Positions 43,556-51,912 of a stretch of 64,000 bases of DNA are shown here, one piece after another; position 1 is the first letter of the stretch; each line of letters starts with the position of its first letter. The stretch covers positions 388,805 through 452,804 of the forward strand of contig NZ_JAERMK010000001.1 in NCBI RefSeq assembly GCF_016918015.1, written 5' to 3'. The notes beneath the pieces are model-generated. The model saw nothing but the letters and a program-made list of their open reading frames with translations, searched no databases and was not told the origin of the DNA. Both the position numbers and the translations under genes were made by a program. Source of the stretch: Glycomyces sp. YM15. GTDB taxonomy: Bacteria; Actinomycetota; Actinomycetes; Mycobacteriales; Micromonosporaceae.

Positions 43556-44587
43556 TCACTCGGAGGCGACGGGAGCCGTCGCTTCGGTCGCGCGTTCCCG
43601 GAACGTGCGGCGGTAGGCCGACGGAGAGACGCCCAGGACGGCGCGAAGATGCTGGCGCAGTGAGACGCCCGTGCCCAGTCCGGTGCGCCGCGCGATCTGG
43701 TCCACTGTGAGCTCGCTCGACTCCAGCAACTGCCGGGCCAGTTCCACGCGCTGCACGGTGAGCCACTGGGTCGGGCTCTGCCCGGTCTCCTCCCGGAACC
43801 GGCGGGTGAAGGAGCGGCGGCTCATCCGTGCCCGCCGCGCCAGCGCGTCGATCGACAAGGGACGGTCGAGGTGCTGGAGTGCCCACTCGCGGGCCTCGGC
43901 CGTGCCGACGCCGGAGACCTCGGGGACGGGCCGCTCGATGAACTGCGCTTGACCGCCTTCGCGCCACGGCGGGACGACGCAGCGGCGCGCCACCGCGTTC
44001 GCGACCCGGCTGCCGTGGTCGCGGCGCACCAGGTGCAGGCAGAGGTCCACGGCCGCACCGGCTCCGGCCGAGGTGAGGATGCGGCCCTCGTCGACGAACA
44101 AGACGTCGGGATCCACGTTGACCTTCGGAAACCGAGTGCGCAGCCGGTCGGTGAGCATCCAGTGCGTCGTGGCCGTCTTCCCGTCGAGCAGGCCGAGCTT
44201 CGCGAGCACGAGCGCAGCCGAGCAGAAGGAGACGATGCGGGCGTCGGGCCTGATGCCGGCGAAGGCCTCGGGCAGGCTGTCGGGCAGCTCCCGGATGTCG
44301 CAGATCGGGCCGTCGGGTTGGAGGGTGGCGACGATGACCGTGTCGGCCCATGCCAGCAGTTCGGGCCCGTGCTCGGCGGCGACGGTGAAGCCGGCGGCGG
44401 TGCGCACTGGACCGCCGCCGAGGGTGCAGATCCGGACGTCGTAGCGCGGGGTGAGGTCGTCGTGCATGGCGGCGCCGAAGATGCGATGCGGCACACCGAG
44501 TTCGAACGGCATGACGCCCTCGAGGGCCAGCACTGCGACGCGGTGGGGTGCGGCAGGGACAGTTCCGGCGGCGCTGTAGACGGCCAT
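43556..44587 (-). CDS. GlxA-type AraC-family transcriptional regulator
   Basis: A 343-residue regulator: N-terminal DJ-1/PfpI-like domain (residues about 15-180, with the cysteine-containing VSFCSAALVLAKLG) and C-terminal AraC double helix-turn-helix (about 225-325: IDALARRARMSRRSFTRRFREE and VDQIARRTGLGTGVSLRQHLR). It is divergent from a quinone oxidoreductase gene (44711) across 123 bases, which is its most likely target. The ligand is unknown. Confidence 0.92.
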   Translation of the reverse strand: MAVYSAAGTVPAAPHRVAVLALEGVMPFELGVPHRIFGAAMHDDLTPRYDVRICTLGGGPVRTAAGFTVAAEHGPELLAWADTVIVATLQPDGPICDIRELPDSLPEAFAGIRPDARIVSFCSAALVLAKLGLLDGKTATTHWMLTDRLRTRFPKVNVDPDVLFVDEGRILTSAGAGAAVDLCLHLVRRDHGSRVANAVARRCVVPPWREGGQAQFIERPVPEVSGVGTAEAREWALQHLDRPLSIDALARRARMSRRSFTRRFREETGQSPTQWLTVQRVELARQLLESSELTVDQIARRTGLGTGVSLRQHLRAVLGVSPSAYRRTFRERATEATAPVASE

Positions 44588-44710
44588 GGCCCGATCCTTT
44601 CATATCGCGGCCCGCGGGCCTCTGGGCGGCGGACCGCCGTTCCCGGAGACTGGACGGCGTTGCCGCGCGACTGGAGACCATCGGCGCGGCCGGTTGGAGG
44701 GAAAGCCACC

Positions 44711-45649
44711 ATGACCACCATGCGAACCGTGACGCAACAGCACCTCGGCGGACCCGAAGTGCTCGAACTCGTTGCAGTCGACAAGCCCGAGTCGGGCCCC
44801 GGTGAGGTCCTCGTCAAGGTCCACGCCGCCGGGATCAACCCCGTCGACGGGAAGTCCCGGGCCACCGGCGGCCTCCAGGGCCGCCGACCACCGTTCCGGC
44901 TCGGGTGGGACGTCTCGGGAACGATCGAAGCGGTCGGCTTCGGCGTGCGGCTCTACAACGTCGGCGACGAGGTGTACGGCATGCCCCGATTCCCGCATTT
45001 CGCCGACGCCTACTCGGAGTATGTGACCGCCCCGGCGCGGCACCTCGCGCCCAAACCCGCCGGACTCTCCCATGTGGAGGCAGCGGCGCTGCCGCTGGCC
45101 GCACTCACCGCCTATCAGGCACTGGTCGACATCGCGAAGCTCGAACCGGGCCAGAAGGTCCTGATCCACGCCGCCGCCGGCGGAGTCGGGCACCTCGCCG
45201 TCCAGATCGCGAAGGCCAAGGGCGGGTATGTGATCGCGACCGCCAGCGCCGCGAAGCACGAGTATCTCCGCCGCATCGGGGCGGACGAGGTCATCGACTA
45301 CACCGCGGTCGACTTCGCCGAGGCGCTGAGCGGCGTCGATGTCGTGATCGACGCGATCAGCAGCGAGGACTACCAGACGCGTTCGGCGAAGGTGCTGCGC
45401 GACGGCGGCGCGCTGATCAGCCTCGCCGGTCCCGTGGCGCTGCCGGAGGCCGAGCGGCGGCGCATCGAGGCCGGGTTCATGCTCGTCGAACCCGATCTCG
45501 CCGCACTCCAGTCGATCAGCGCACTGGTGGAAGCGGGGAAGCTGGAGCCCACGGTATCGGCGACCTTCCCGCTGGAGGAAGTGGCCAAGGCCCACGAGTC
45601 GCTGGAGTCGGGTCGCACGATCGGCAAGATCGTGCTCACGGTCGCCTGA
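44711..45649 (+). CDS. NADP-dependent zinc-free oxidoreductase (QOR2)
   Basis: A 312-residue medium-chain dehydrogenase/reductase. Features are HAAGINPVDGKSRATG, LGWDVSGTIEAVG, the cofactor-binding HAAAGGVGHLAVQIA, and the C-terminal SGRTIGKIVL. It probably reduces quinones or activated alkenes. ATG 44711 follows GGAGGGAAA. It is divergently transcribed from the GlxA-type regulator and is likely regulated by it. It is only distantly similar to QOR1 on the other side of the regulator, so the pair is not a recent duplication. Confidence 0.9.
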   Translation: MTTMRTVTQQHLGGPEVLELVAVDKPESGPGEVLVKVHAAGINPVDGKSRATGGLQGRRPPFRLGWDVSGTIEAVGFGVRLYNVGDEVYGMPRFPHFADAYSEYVTAPARHLAPKPAGLSHVEAAALPLAALTAYQALVDIAKLEPGQKVLIHAAAGGVGHLAVQIAKAKGGYVIATASAAKHEYLRRIGADEVIDYTAVDFAEALSGVDVVIDAISSEDYQTRSAKVLRDGGALISLAGPVALPEAERRRIEAGFMLVEPDLAALQSISALVEAGKLEPTVSATFPLEEVAKAHESLESGRTIGKIVLTVA

Positions 45650-45846
45650 CCGGGCCGCGTGCCGGTGACCTGGCAACTCGTCCGCCACCGGTCTCACGCG
45701 GATCTGCGGGATCCCGCGCGCGGTCCCCGCCAGGTGCCACACCCCTCCGCCGCCGCGGAGGCCGCGCGTGGCGGTCGGGCCCGGACCCCCCCCCCCCCCC
45801 CCCCCACCGCCCGCGCGGAGACGGCGCCACGCAGGAGCCACGAGGA
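45650..45846. other. Convergent intergenic region with a 20-base C tract
   Basis: This 197-base gap between convergent genes carries a run of 20 cytosines (45786-45805) within extremely GC-rich sequence. GCCACGC-type complementary segments flank it (GCGTGGCGG at 45766-45774, GGCGCCACGC at 45823-45832), allowing a large hairpin. It probably serves as a terminator for both genes and resembles 8079-8218 in layout. Confidence 0.5.
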
Positions 45847-47631
45847 TCAATTCGAGCGGGTCTGCTCCACCCAGGAGCCGTGCAGCCCCGCGTAGACCGA
45901 GTCCGCCTCGGCGGCGAGATCGGCGTGCGGGCCCTGCTGCACGAGGTTCCCGGCATCGAAGACCAGCACCTCGTCGGAAGTCTCGGCCGTCGACAAGCGA
46001 TGCGCGATGATCACCGTGGTGCGACCGCGGGTCACCGCGTCGAGCGCGGAGGAGAGCCGCAGCTCGGTGGCCGGGTCGACGGCGCTCGTCGCCTCGTCGA
46101 GGACGAGCAGGTCCGGGTCGGTCACGTACGCGCGTACCAGCGAGACCAATTGGCGCTCACCGACACTCAGGTTCGCGCCGCTCTCACCCAGTTCCGTGTC
46201 GAGTCCTGCCGGGAGCGTCTCCAGCCAGTCGTCGAGGCCGAGCTCGGCGAACGCCACATAGATCTCCGCATCGGTCAGGTCGGGCCGGGCGAAGCGGACG
46301 TTGTGCGCGAGAGTCCCGTTGAACAGGAAGCCCTCCTGCGGCACCATCGTCACCCGGCCGCGCAGGGACGCGAACGTGACCTCGGTGAGCGGGACGCCGC
46401 CGATGCGCACCGACCCCGAAGTCGGGTCCATCAGACGCGTCAGCAGCTTCGCGAACGTGGTCTTCCCCGAACCGGTCTCACCGACCACCGCGACCTTCGC
46501 GTGCGCGCGGATCTCGACGTCGACGCCGTGCAGGACCTCTTCACCGCCCGGGTAGGCGAAGCGCACGCCCTCGAAGCGGACCCCCAGGGGTCCTTCGGGA
46601 AGGACCACGCCGTCAACCGGGTCGGCCACATCGGGTTCGGTGTCCACGATGTCGAGCACCCGGCGCCAGCCGGAGACCGCGTTCTGGGCCTCGTTGAGCG
46701 TCTCGGTGCCGATCACCACCGGCTGGGTGAAGAGGATGACGAGGAACAGGAACGCCGTCAGCTCGCCCACGGTCATCGACCCGTCCGCGACCAGGAACGC
46801 CCCGAGGACCACCACGACCACATTGACGCCCAGGTAGACCAGCTCCCCCGCGCCGAACGAGAACGCCGAGCGGCTGATCGCCCGGGTCTGGTCGCGCCGG
46901 TGCTCGTCGATCGAGGCGTCCAGCCGCTCGCTCGTGCGCGAGCCGACCCCGTACGCGCGCACCGTGCCCGCCCCGACCACCGACTCCGCAACGGCCGAGA
47001 GCATTTTGGACACGCTCTTGCGGACATCCGTGTACGCCGCCGCCAGATGTCCCTGCAGCCATTTGATCAGCCAGGTCACCGGGATGAACACGATCCACAC
47101 CGCGATCGCCAGCTGCCACGAGTAGACCGCCATGACCACGGTCGCCACGACGATCTGCGCCGCCGCCGTCACCAGGACCATGCCGCCCTGCTGCAGGAAC
47201 GTGCTGACCTGGTCGATGTCGGTGGTCACGCGGGCCGTCAGCGCGCCGCGCCGCTCCGACTGCTGGTGCAGCATCGAAAGGTCGTGGATGTGCCGGAACG
47301 TCCTGCGCCGGAGCGACGCCAGCGCGTGCTCCGAGATGACGAACAGACGGCGGTTCATCAGATAGTTCGTGCCGGTCGTGACCAGCAGGGCCGCGACGCC
47401 GAGCGAGGCCACCAGCACGACGTACCCGATGTCGGGTCCGCCTTCGCCGAGCAGGCCCTTGTCGAGGACCTGCTGCGCGCCGACCGGCACGACCAGGCGG
47501 CCGATCGAGGTGACGGCGGCGAGGAACACGGTGAAGCCGAGGCCGCGGCGCAGTTCGGGTGAGAGCCGGAGGCCGCGTTTGACGGTCTGCCACGGGCCGG
47601 GTTGCGTCCGGGTGTCTTCCTGCGGGCTCAC
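45847..47631 (-). CDS. ABC exporter subunit with canonical nucleotide-binding domain
   Basis: A 594-residue half-transporter: membrane domain with six helices (residues about 30-310), then an ATPase domain with Walker A GETGSGKTT near 382, Q-loop VPQEGFLFNG, signature LSVGERQ, Walker B LLVLDEATSAVD with its catalytic Glu, and H-loop VIIAHRLS. GTG 47631 overlaps the stop of the partner gene by four bases. The intact catalytic residues complement the degenerate partner, so the pair should form one heterodimeric exporter of drug or lipid type. The substrate is unknown. Confidence 0.92.
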   Translation of the reverse strand: MSPQEDTRTQPGPWQTVKRGLRLSPELRRGLGFTVFLAAVTSIGRLVVPVGAQQVLDKGLLGEGGPDIGYVVLVASLGVAALLVTTGTNYLMNRRLFVISEHALASLRRRTFRHIHDLSMLHQQSERRGALTARVTTDIDQVSTFLQQGGMVLVTAAAQIVVATVVMAVYSWQLAIAVWIVFIPVTWLIKWLQGHLAAAYTDVRKSVSKMLSAVAESVVGAGTVRAYGVGSRTSERLDASIDEHRRDQTRAISRSAFSFGAGELVYLGVNVVVVVLGAFLVADGSMTVGELTAFLFLVILFTQPVVIGTETLNEAQNAVSGWRRVLDIVDTEPDVADPVDGVVLPEGPLGVRFEGVRFAYPGGEEVLHGVDVEIRAHAKVAVVGETGSGKTTFAKLLTRLMDPTSGSVRIGGVPLTEVTFASLRGRVTMVPQEGFLFNGTLAHNVRFARPDLTDAEIYVAFAELGLDDWLETLPAGLDTELGESGANLSVGERQLVSLVRAYVTDPDLLVLDEATSAVDPATELRLSSALDAVTRGRTTVIIAHRLSTAETSDEVLVFDAGNLVQQGPHADLAAEADSVYAGLHGSWVEQTRSN

Positions 47632-49481
47632 GCCGTGGCCTCCTCGTCGTTGAATTCGCCTTCGAATTCGCGTTCGGCCTCGGCCCGTTCGTAGGCGGTG
47701 ACGAGGTCGGCGTAGGGCTGGTGGGTTTGCAGCAGGTCCTGGTGGGGGCCGCGGGCGGTGATGCGGCCGTCTTCGAGGAAGACGACTTCGTCGGCGAGGG
47801 CGATGGTGGCTCTGCGGTAGGCGACGACGAGGACGCTGGCGACGTCGGCGGAGTGTTTGAGGCCGGTGAGGATCTGGGATTCGACCTTCGGGTCGACGGC
47901 GCTGGTGGCGTCGTCGAGGATGAGGAGTCGGGGGGTGCCGGCGAGGGCGCGGGCGAGGGTGAGGCGCTGGCGCTGGCCGCCGGAGAGGGTGGTGCCGCGT
48001 TCGCCGACTTCGGTGTCGAGGCCGTCGTCGAGGGCTGCGGTGAATTTCTCGGCGCCGGCGGCCACGAGGGCGTCCCAGAGGCGGTCGTCGGTGAGTCCGG
48101 CGCGGTCGAGGGCGAGGTTGGCGCGGATGGTGTCGTCGAAGACGAAGGGGACCTGCTGGACGAGGGCGGTGGTGCGGGCGAGGGTCGCGTGGGTGAGGTC
48201 GCGGAGGTCTTCGTGGTCGAGGGTGACGGTGCCGCGGGTGGGGTCGATGAGACGGGCGGCGAGGTGGGCGAGGGTGGATTTGCCGGAGCCGGTGGCGCCG
48301 ACGAGGGCGACGGTGGTGCCGGGTTCGACGGTGAAGGTGACTTCGTGGAGGGCTTCGTGGCCGTCGGGGTAGGCGTAGGCGACGGCGTCGAATTCGAGTC
48401 GGGCGGGGGTGGTGGTCTCGGGGAGTTCCTTGGTGCCGTAAGTCATGTCGCCGGTGGCGGAGAGGACGTGGTCGACGCGGCGCCGGCCGACGACGGAGCC
48501 GGGGAGGTCGCCGAGGACCCATCCGATGGCGCGGACGGGGAAGGCGAGCACGGAGAACATGAAGGAGACGGTGACGAGCTGGCCGAGGTCGATCGCGCCG
48601 GCTTCGAAGCGGGCGAGGCCGACGAGGAGGGCGACGAGGACGCCGACCTCGGGGAGGCCGGAGATGGCGGGTTCGAAGGCGGCGCGGAGCCGTCCGACGC
48701 CGATCATGGCGTCGCGGAGTGCTTCGGCGGAGGTGCTGAAGCGTTCGGTCTCGGCGGCTTCGCGGCCCATGGCCTTGACGACGAGGGCGCCGTCGAAGGA
48801 TTCGTGGCCGACGGCGGAGACTTCGGCGCGGAGTTCCTGGGCTCGTTTGGCGCGGGGGGCCATCTTGGTGGCGAAGAGGGCGTTGAGGGCGAAGAGGGCG
48901 GGGAACATCCCGAGGGCGACCAGGGCGATGGCCCAGTCGATCCAGAAGAAGGCGCCCATGGCGACGACGACCATGAAGAGGGTGCCTACGGCGAACGGCA
49001 GCGGTGCGAGGGGGCGGGTGGCGGCTTCGACGTCGGCGTTCGCGTTGGAGAGGAGGGTGCCGGTGGGGTGTCTCTGGTGCCAGGAGACGGGGAGTGCGAG
49101 GTAGCGGCGGGTGATGCGGCGGCGCCAGTGGGCTTGGACGCCGAACATCATGACGCCGGCGCCGATGCGGCGGGCGCACATGGTGGAGAAGCGGACGATG
49201 GAGGTGCCGAGCAGCGCGGCCGCACCGACCATGACGGTGCCGAAGACGACTTCGCCGTTCTCATAGGCGGGTACGGCGATGGCGGAGACGACCCAGCCGA
49301 CGACGAAGGAGAGGAAGAGCGTGACGGCGGTGTTGGCCATGGCCCCGGCGGCGCCTACCGCGAACGGCTTGGGCTCGAGCCGGATCATGTCGCCGATGTT
49401 GCGCAGTCCTTGGCGGAGGATGCGGTCGTCAGCGGGCTGATCGTCGAGGGACGATGCGGCGGCGCCGGTGGGCAGCGTCAT
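47628..49481 (-). CDS. ABC exporter subunit with degenerate nucleotide-binding domain
   Basis: A 617-residue half-transporter with six membrane helices (about 35-320) and an ATPase domain. Walker A is GATGSGKST near 394 and the signature is LSGGQRQR, both normal. The catalytic Glu after Walker B is Asp (LLILDDATSAVD), and the switch His is Tyr (VVAYRRATI). These changes define the non-catalytic half of heterodimeric exporters of the BmrCD/TM287-288 type. ATG 49481 has GGAGA upstream. It is first in the two-gene operon; its partner follows with a 4-base overlap. Confidence 0.92.
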   Translation of the reverse strand: MTLPTGAAASSLDDQPADDRILRQGLRNIGDMIRLEPKPFAVGAAGAMANTAVTLFLSFVVGWVVSAIAVPAYENGEVVFGTVMVGAAALLGTSIVRFSTMCARRIGAGVMMFGVQAHWRRRITRRYLALPVSWHQRHPTGTLLSNANADVEAATRPLAPLPFAVGTLFMVVVAMGAFFWIDWAIALVALGMFPALFALNALFATKMAPRAKRAQELRAEVSAVGHESFDGALVVKAMGREAAETERFSTSAEALRDAMIGVGRLRAAFEPAISGLPEVGVLVALLVGLARFEAGAIDLGQLVTVSFMFSVLAFPVRAIGWVLGDLPGSVVGRRRVDHVLSATGDMTYGTKELPETTTPARLEFDAVAYAYPDGHEALHEVTFTVEPGTTVALVGATGSGKSTLAHLAARLIDPTRGTVTLDHEDLRDLTHATLARTTALVQQVPFVFDDTIRANLALDRAGLTDDRLWDALVAAGAEKFTAALDDGLDTEVGERGTTLSGGQRQRLTLARALAGTPRLLILDDATSAVDPKVESQILTGLKHSADVASVLVVAYRRATIALADEVVFLEDGRITARGPHQDLLQTHQPYADLVTAYERAEAEREFEGEFNDEEATA

Positions 49482-49650
49482 TGGGTCTCCGGTCGGTGGG
49501 TGCGGGTGCCAGCCGTCGTGTGCGCTGGCTAGCCGGTCGGCAAGCAACCGCTAGCAATCATGCCTCGCGTGGGCGACAGTCGCCAACCGCAATTCGACCC
49601 TGCGGCACCTCCCGGCGCCGTCACGCACCGTTCGCCACGCATCGACAGCG

Positions 49651-49723
49651 TGTCGTACCCCTAGGTCAGGGTTGAGACCGGGGGCCCACCGATGTCCTTT
49701 TTGCCGGGACTCTCCGCTCACAT
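49651..49723 (+). repeat. Dispersed intergenic repeat R1, copy 3
   Basis: TGTCGTACCCCTAGGTCAGG, then GTTGAGACCGGGGGCCCACC, GATGTCC and a GCCGGGACTCTCCGCTCACAT end. It differs from the copy at 33637-33710 at only about ten positions. Confidence 0.75.
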
Positions 49724-49778
49724 TCGCGGCCGAGATCCGCGGCGGATTGCCCGGCTCACCGGGCGGGATCGATACCGA

Positions 49779-49812
49779 CCCGGTCTCGGCGGCGCTTGCG
49801 AGCCGTCAGTCG
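49779..49812 (+). repeat. Dispersed intergenic repeat R2, copy 2
   Basis: CCCGGTCTCGGCGGCGCTTG then CGAGCCGTCAGTCGG. It matches 13467-13500 and 59618-59650. Confidence 0.65.
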
Positions 49813-49862
49813 GCCGAACCGTCCGATTCGCGGTGACCGTCACTCGGGCGGCCCCGGCCGCT

Positions 49863-50627
49863 TCACCGAACCGCGTGGCCCGCTTCGCGCAGCTCCCGCT
49901 TGACCTCGCCGATGCTCACGTCGCCGAAGTGGAAGATCGAGGCGGCGAGGACCGCGTCGGCGCCGGCGTCGACCGCGGGCGGGAAGTCGGCGGCTTTGCC
50001 CGCGCCGCCGGAGGCGATCAGCGGGATGTCGACGGCGGCGCGGACGGCCGCGATGAGTTTGAGGTCGAACCCCTGCTTCATGCCGTCCGAGTCGATCGAG
50101 TTGAGCAGGATCTCCCCCGCGCCGAGTTCGGCTGCGCGGGCGCACCATTCGACGGCGTCGAGTCCGGTGGGACGCTTCTGGCCGCCGTGCGTGGTGACCT
50201 CCCAGCCGGAGTCGGTGTCGCGTCCGGAGGCGACGTCGGCGGAGAGCACGAGCACTTGGTTGCCGAACCGCTCGGCGATCTCGGAGATGACTTCGGGCCG
50301 GGCGATGGCGGCGGTGTTGATGCCGACCTTGTCGGCGCCGGCGCGCAGCAGCCGGTCGACGTCGTCGGGGGTGCGGACGCCTCCGCCGACGGTGAGGGGG
50401 ATGAAGACCTGCTCGGCGGTGCGGGCGACGACGTCGTACATGGTCGCGCGGTCCCCGGAGGAGGCGCTGACGTCGAGGAAGGTGAGTTCGTCGGCGCCGG
50501 CCGCGTCGTAGGCGGCGGCGAGCTCGACGGGGTCGCCCGCGTCGCGCAGGTTCTCGAAGTTCACGCCTTTGACGACCCGCCCGGCATCCACGTCCAGGCA
50601 GGGGATCACTCGCACCGCAACAGTCAC
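49863..50627 (-). CDS. hisF: Imidazole glycerol phosphate synthase cyclase subunit (HisF)
   Basis: A 254-residue TIM-barrel that makes imidazole glycerol phosphate and AICAR. The catalytic aspartates are D12 (IPCLDVDAG) and D131 (VLSADVASG); phosphate loops are [10 protein letters not shown] and [11 protein letters not shown]. It acts with HisH, which is not in the window. GTG 50627 starts the normal N-terminus. hisI, the usual next gene, is 10 kb away on the same strand. Confidence 0.94.
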   Translation of the reverse strand: MTVAVRVIPCLDVDAGRVVKGVNFENLRDAGDPVELAAAYDAAGADELTFLDVSASSGDRATMYDVVARTAEQVFIPLTVGGGVRTPDDVDRLLRAGADKVGINTAAIARPEVISEIAERFGNQVLVLSADVASGRDTDSGWEVTTHGGQKRPTGLDAVEWCARAAELGAGEILLNSIDSDGMKQGFDLKLIAAVRAAVDIPLIASGGAGKAADFPPAVDAGADAVLAASIFHFGDVSIGEVKRELREAGHAVR

Positions 50628-50682
50628 GGGGCAAGCCTACAGGCGGAGGTCGTCGTGTCGTCCGCCATATTTCCGCACCGGA

Positions 50683-50698
50683 CTTGAACGTGTTCAAG
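50683..50698. promoter_or_regulatory. Operator 1 of the TetR-controlled membrane protein operon
   Basis: CTTGAAC-GT-GTTCAAG, a 7-bp perfect inverted repeat, is 40 bases upstream of a second site of the same type. It overlaps a -35 hexamer candidate (TTGAAC, 50684-50689). Confidence 0.75.
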
Positions 50699-50712
50699 AC
50701 AAGGTGTAGTTT
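50684..50712 (+). promoter_or_regulatory. Promoter of the membrane protein - tetR operon
   Basis: -35 TTGAAC (50684-50689) and -10 TAGTTT (50707-50712) with a 17-base spacer. The -35 lies within operator 1, and operator 2 starts 11 bases after the -10, so repressor binding at both would shut the promoter. Confidence 0.6.
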
Positions 50713-50722
50713 CGAGCCAGAA

Positions 50723-50738
50723 GTTGAACATGTTCAAC
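50723..50738. promoter_or_regulatory. Operator 2 of the TetR-controlled membrane protein operon
   Basis: GTTGAACATGTTCAAC is a perfect 16-bp palindrome sharing the TTGAAC-xx-GTTCAA core with operator 1, located between the promoter and the first gene. Confidence 0.8.
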
Positions 50739-50774
50739 TCAAGCCTTGAACCCCGCAGAGAACGGAGCACTGTC

Positions 50775-51182
50775 ATGGACGACCTGACAGTCATCGGCTA
50801 CATCGCCTACCTCCTCGTCGCCATCCCCCTCACCGTCTGGGTCGCCCGCACCCTCGGCGCCAACGGATACCACTTCATCAAGGACGTCTTCGCCGGCGAC
50901 GAGCAGCTCGCCCGAGCCGTCAACAAGCTCCTCCAGGTCGGCTTCTACCTCCTCAACTTCGGCTTCGTGGCACTGTGGCTGCGCACCGCCGACCCGATCC
51001 TCACCGCCCGCGGCATCTTCGAGACCGTCGCCGTCAAGATCGGCGCCGTGCTCCTCGTGCTCGGCGTGCTCCACGTCCTGAACGTCATCGTGCTCAACGG
51101 CTTCCGCAAGCGCGCCCACGTCGACGCCCGCACCCTCGCCACCCTGGAACCGCCGATGCCGCCGCGGGCATACGGCGCCTGA
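50775..51182 (+). CDS. Unknown integral membrane protein, TetR-controlled
   Basis: A 135-residue protein with about three to four hydrophobic helices (residues 6-26, 54-73, 86-110). The middle region HFIKDVFAGDEQLARAVNKLLQVGFYLLNFGF and following NGFRKRAHVD are conserved-looking but unassigned. ATG 50775 follows GGAGCA. It is followed after 20 bases by the tetR gene. Two strong operators precede it, so it responds to whatever that regulator binds. Role unknown. Confidence 0.75.
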   Translation: MDDLTVIGYIAYLLVAIPLTVWVARTLGANGYHFIKDVFAGDEQLARAVNKLLQVGFYLLNFGFVALWLRTADPILTARGIFETVAVKIGAVLLVLGVLHVLNVIVLNGFRKRAHVDARTLATLEPPMPPRAYGA

Positions 51183-51202
51183 CCCGAAGTAGGATCGCCT
51201 GC

Positions 51203-51910
51203 GTGAGCACCGAAGCCGAGTCTTCCGACGCGTCCGCCCGCCTCTCCAAAGGCGAGCGGACGCGGCAGCGCATCATCGAGACCGCGCTCGACATGTTCGC
51301 CGAACGCGGCTACGACAAGACCACGATGCGGGCGATCGCCGCCGAGGCCGGTGTGTCCGTGGGCAACGCGTACTACTACTTCAAGTCCAAGGAACACCTC
51401 ATCCAGGGCTTCTACGAGCAGGCCACCACCCGCCACGCGGAGCTGACCCCGCGCCTGCTCGACGGCAAGGAGACGCTCGCGGAGCGGATCGAGGCGGCGC
51501 TGCTCGCCTGGCTGGACATCGCCGGGCCCTACCACGCGTTCGCGGGCCAGTTCTTCAGGAACGCCGCCGACCCGTCGAGCCCGCTGAGCCCGTTCTCCGC
51601 GGACTCGACGGAGAGCCGCGACCGGGACATCGCGCTCTACCGGGAGGTCCTGGAGGGCTCGAAGACGAAGGTCCCCAAGGACATGGCGGACATCCTGCCC
51701 GAGATGCTGTGGCTCCACCAGATGGTGGTGGTCCTGTACTGGGTCTACGACGCCTCCCCCGGCCAGGAGAAGTCCCGCGAGCTGGCGCAGCGCACCGCGC
51801 CGCTCGCCGCCCGCGTCGTCGCCCTGTCGCGCCTGAAGATCCTGCGGCCCTTGGTGAAGCAGGGCGAAGAGCTCGTACGGGACTTCCTCATCACCAGACG
51901 CCCCCAGTAG
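51203..51910 (+). CDS. TetR-family transcriptional regulator
   Basis: A 235-residue repressor: N-terminal helix-turn-helix RTRQRIIETALDMFAERGYDKTTMRAIAAEAGVSVGNAYYYFKSKEHL spans residues about 20-65 (quoted in parts: RIIETALDMFAERGYDKTTM, IAAEAGVSVGNAYYYFKSKE). A larger ligand-binding C-terminus follows. It is second in the operon after the membrane protein, with paired palindromic operators at the operon promoter, so autoregulation is likely. GTG 51203 follows AGGAT. A 21-bp terminator follows the stop. The ligand is unknown. Confidence 0.9.
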   Translation: MSTEAESSDASARLSKGERTRQRIIETALDMFAERGYDKTTMRAIAAEAGVSVGNAYYYFKSKEHLIQGFYEQATTRHAELTPRLLDGKETLAERIEAALLAWLDIAGPYHAFAGQFFRNAADPSSPLSPFSADSTESRDRDIALYREVLEGSKTKVPKDMADILPEMLWLHQMVVVLYWVYDASPGQEKSRELAQRTAPLAARVVALSRLKILRPLVKQGEELVRDFLITRRPQ

Positions 51911-51912
51911 AC

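Larger units (their letters stand above)
49482..49862. other. Repeat-bearing gene-free region between hisF and the ABC exporter
   Basis: These 381 bases have no credible gene. They hold repeat R1 copy 3 (49651-49723) and repeat R2 copy 2 (49779-49812). The exporter promoter should lie near 49540-49600 on the minus strand, where GCTAGC and GCATGAT are AT-richer, but no firm -35/-10 pair is visible. Confidence 0.5.

Noticed and set aside
45768-45846. Proline-run peptide encoded by the C20 tract
   Set aside because: It is only the translation of a homopolymer in a non-coding gap, with no Shine-Dalgarno or conserved context.
47632-49179. Upstream extension of the second ABC exporter subunit's frame
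   Set aside because: The extension is arginine/proline repeats opposite to codon bias and overlaps the first subunit in another frame; the GTG at 47631 gives the normal protein.
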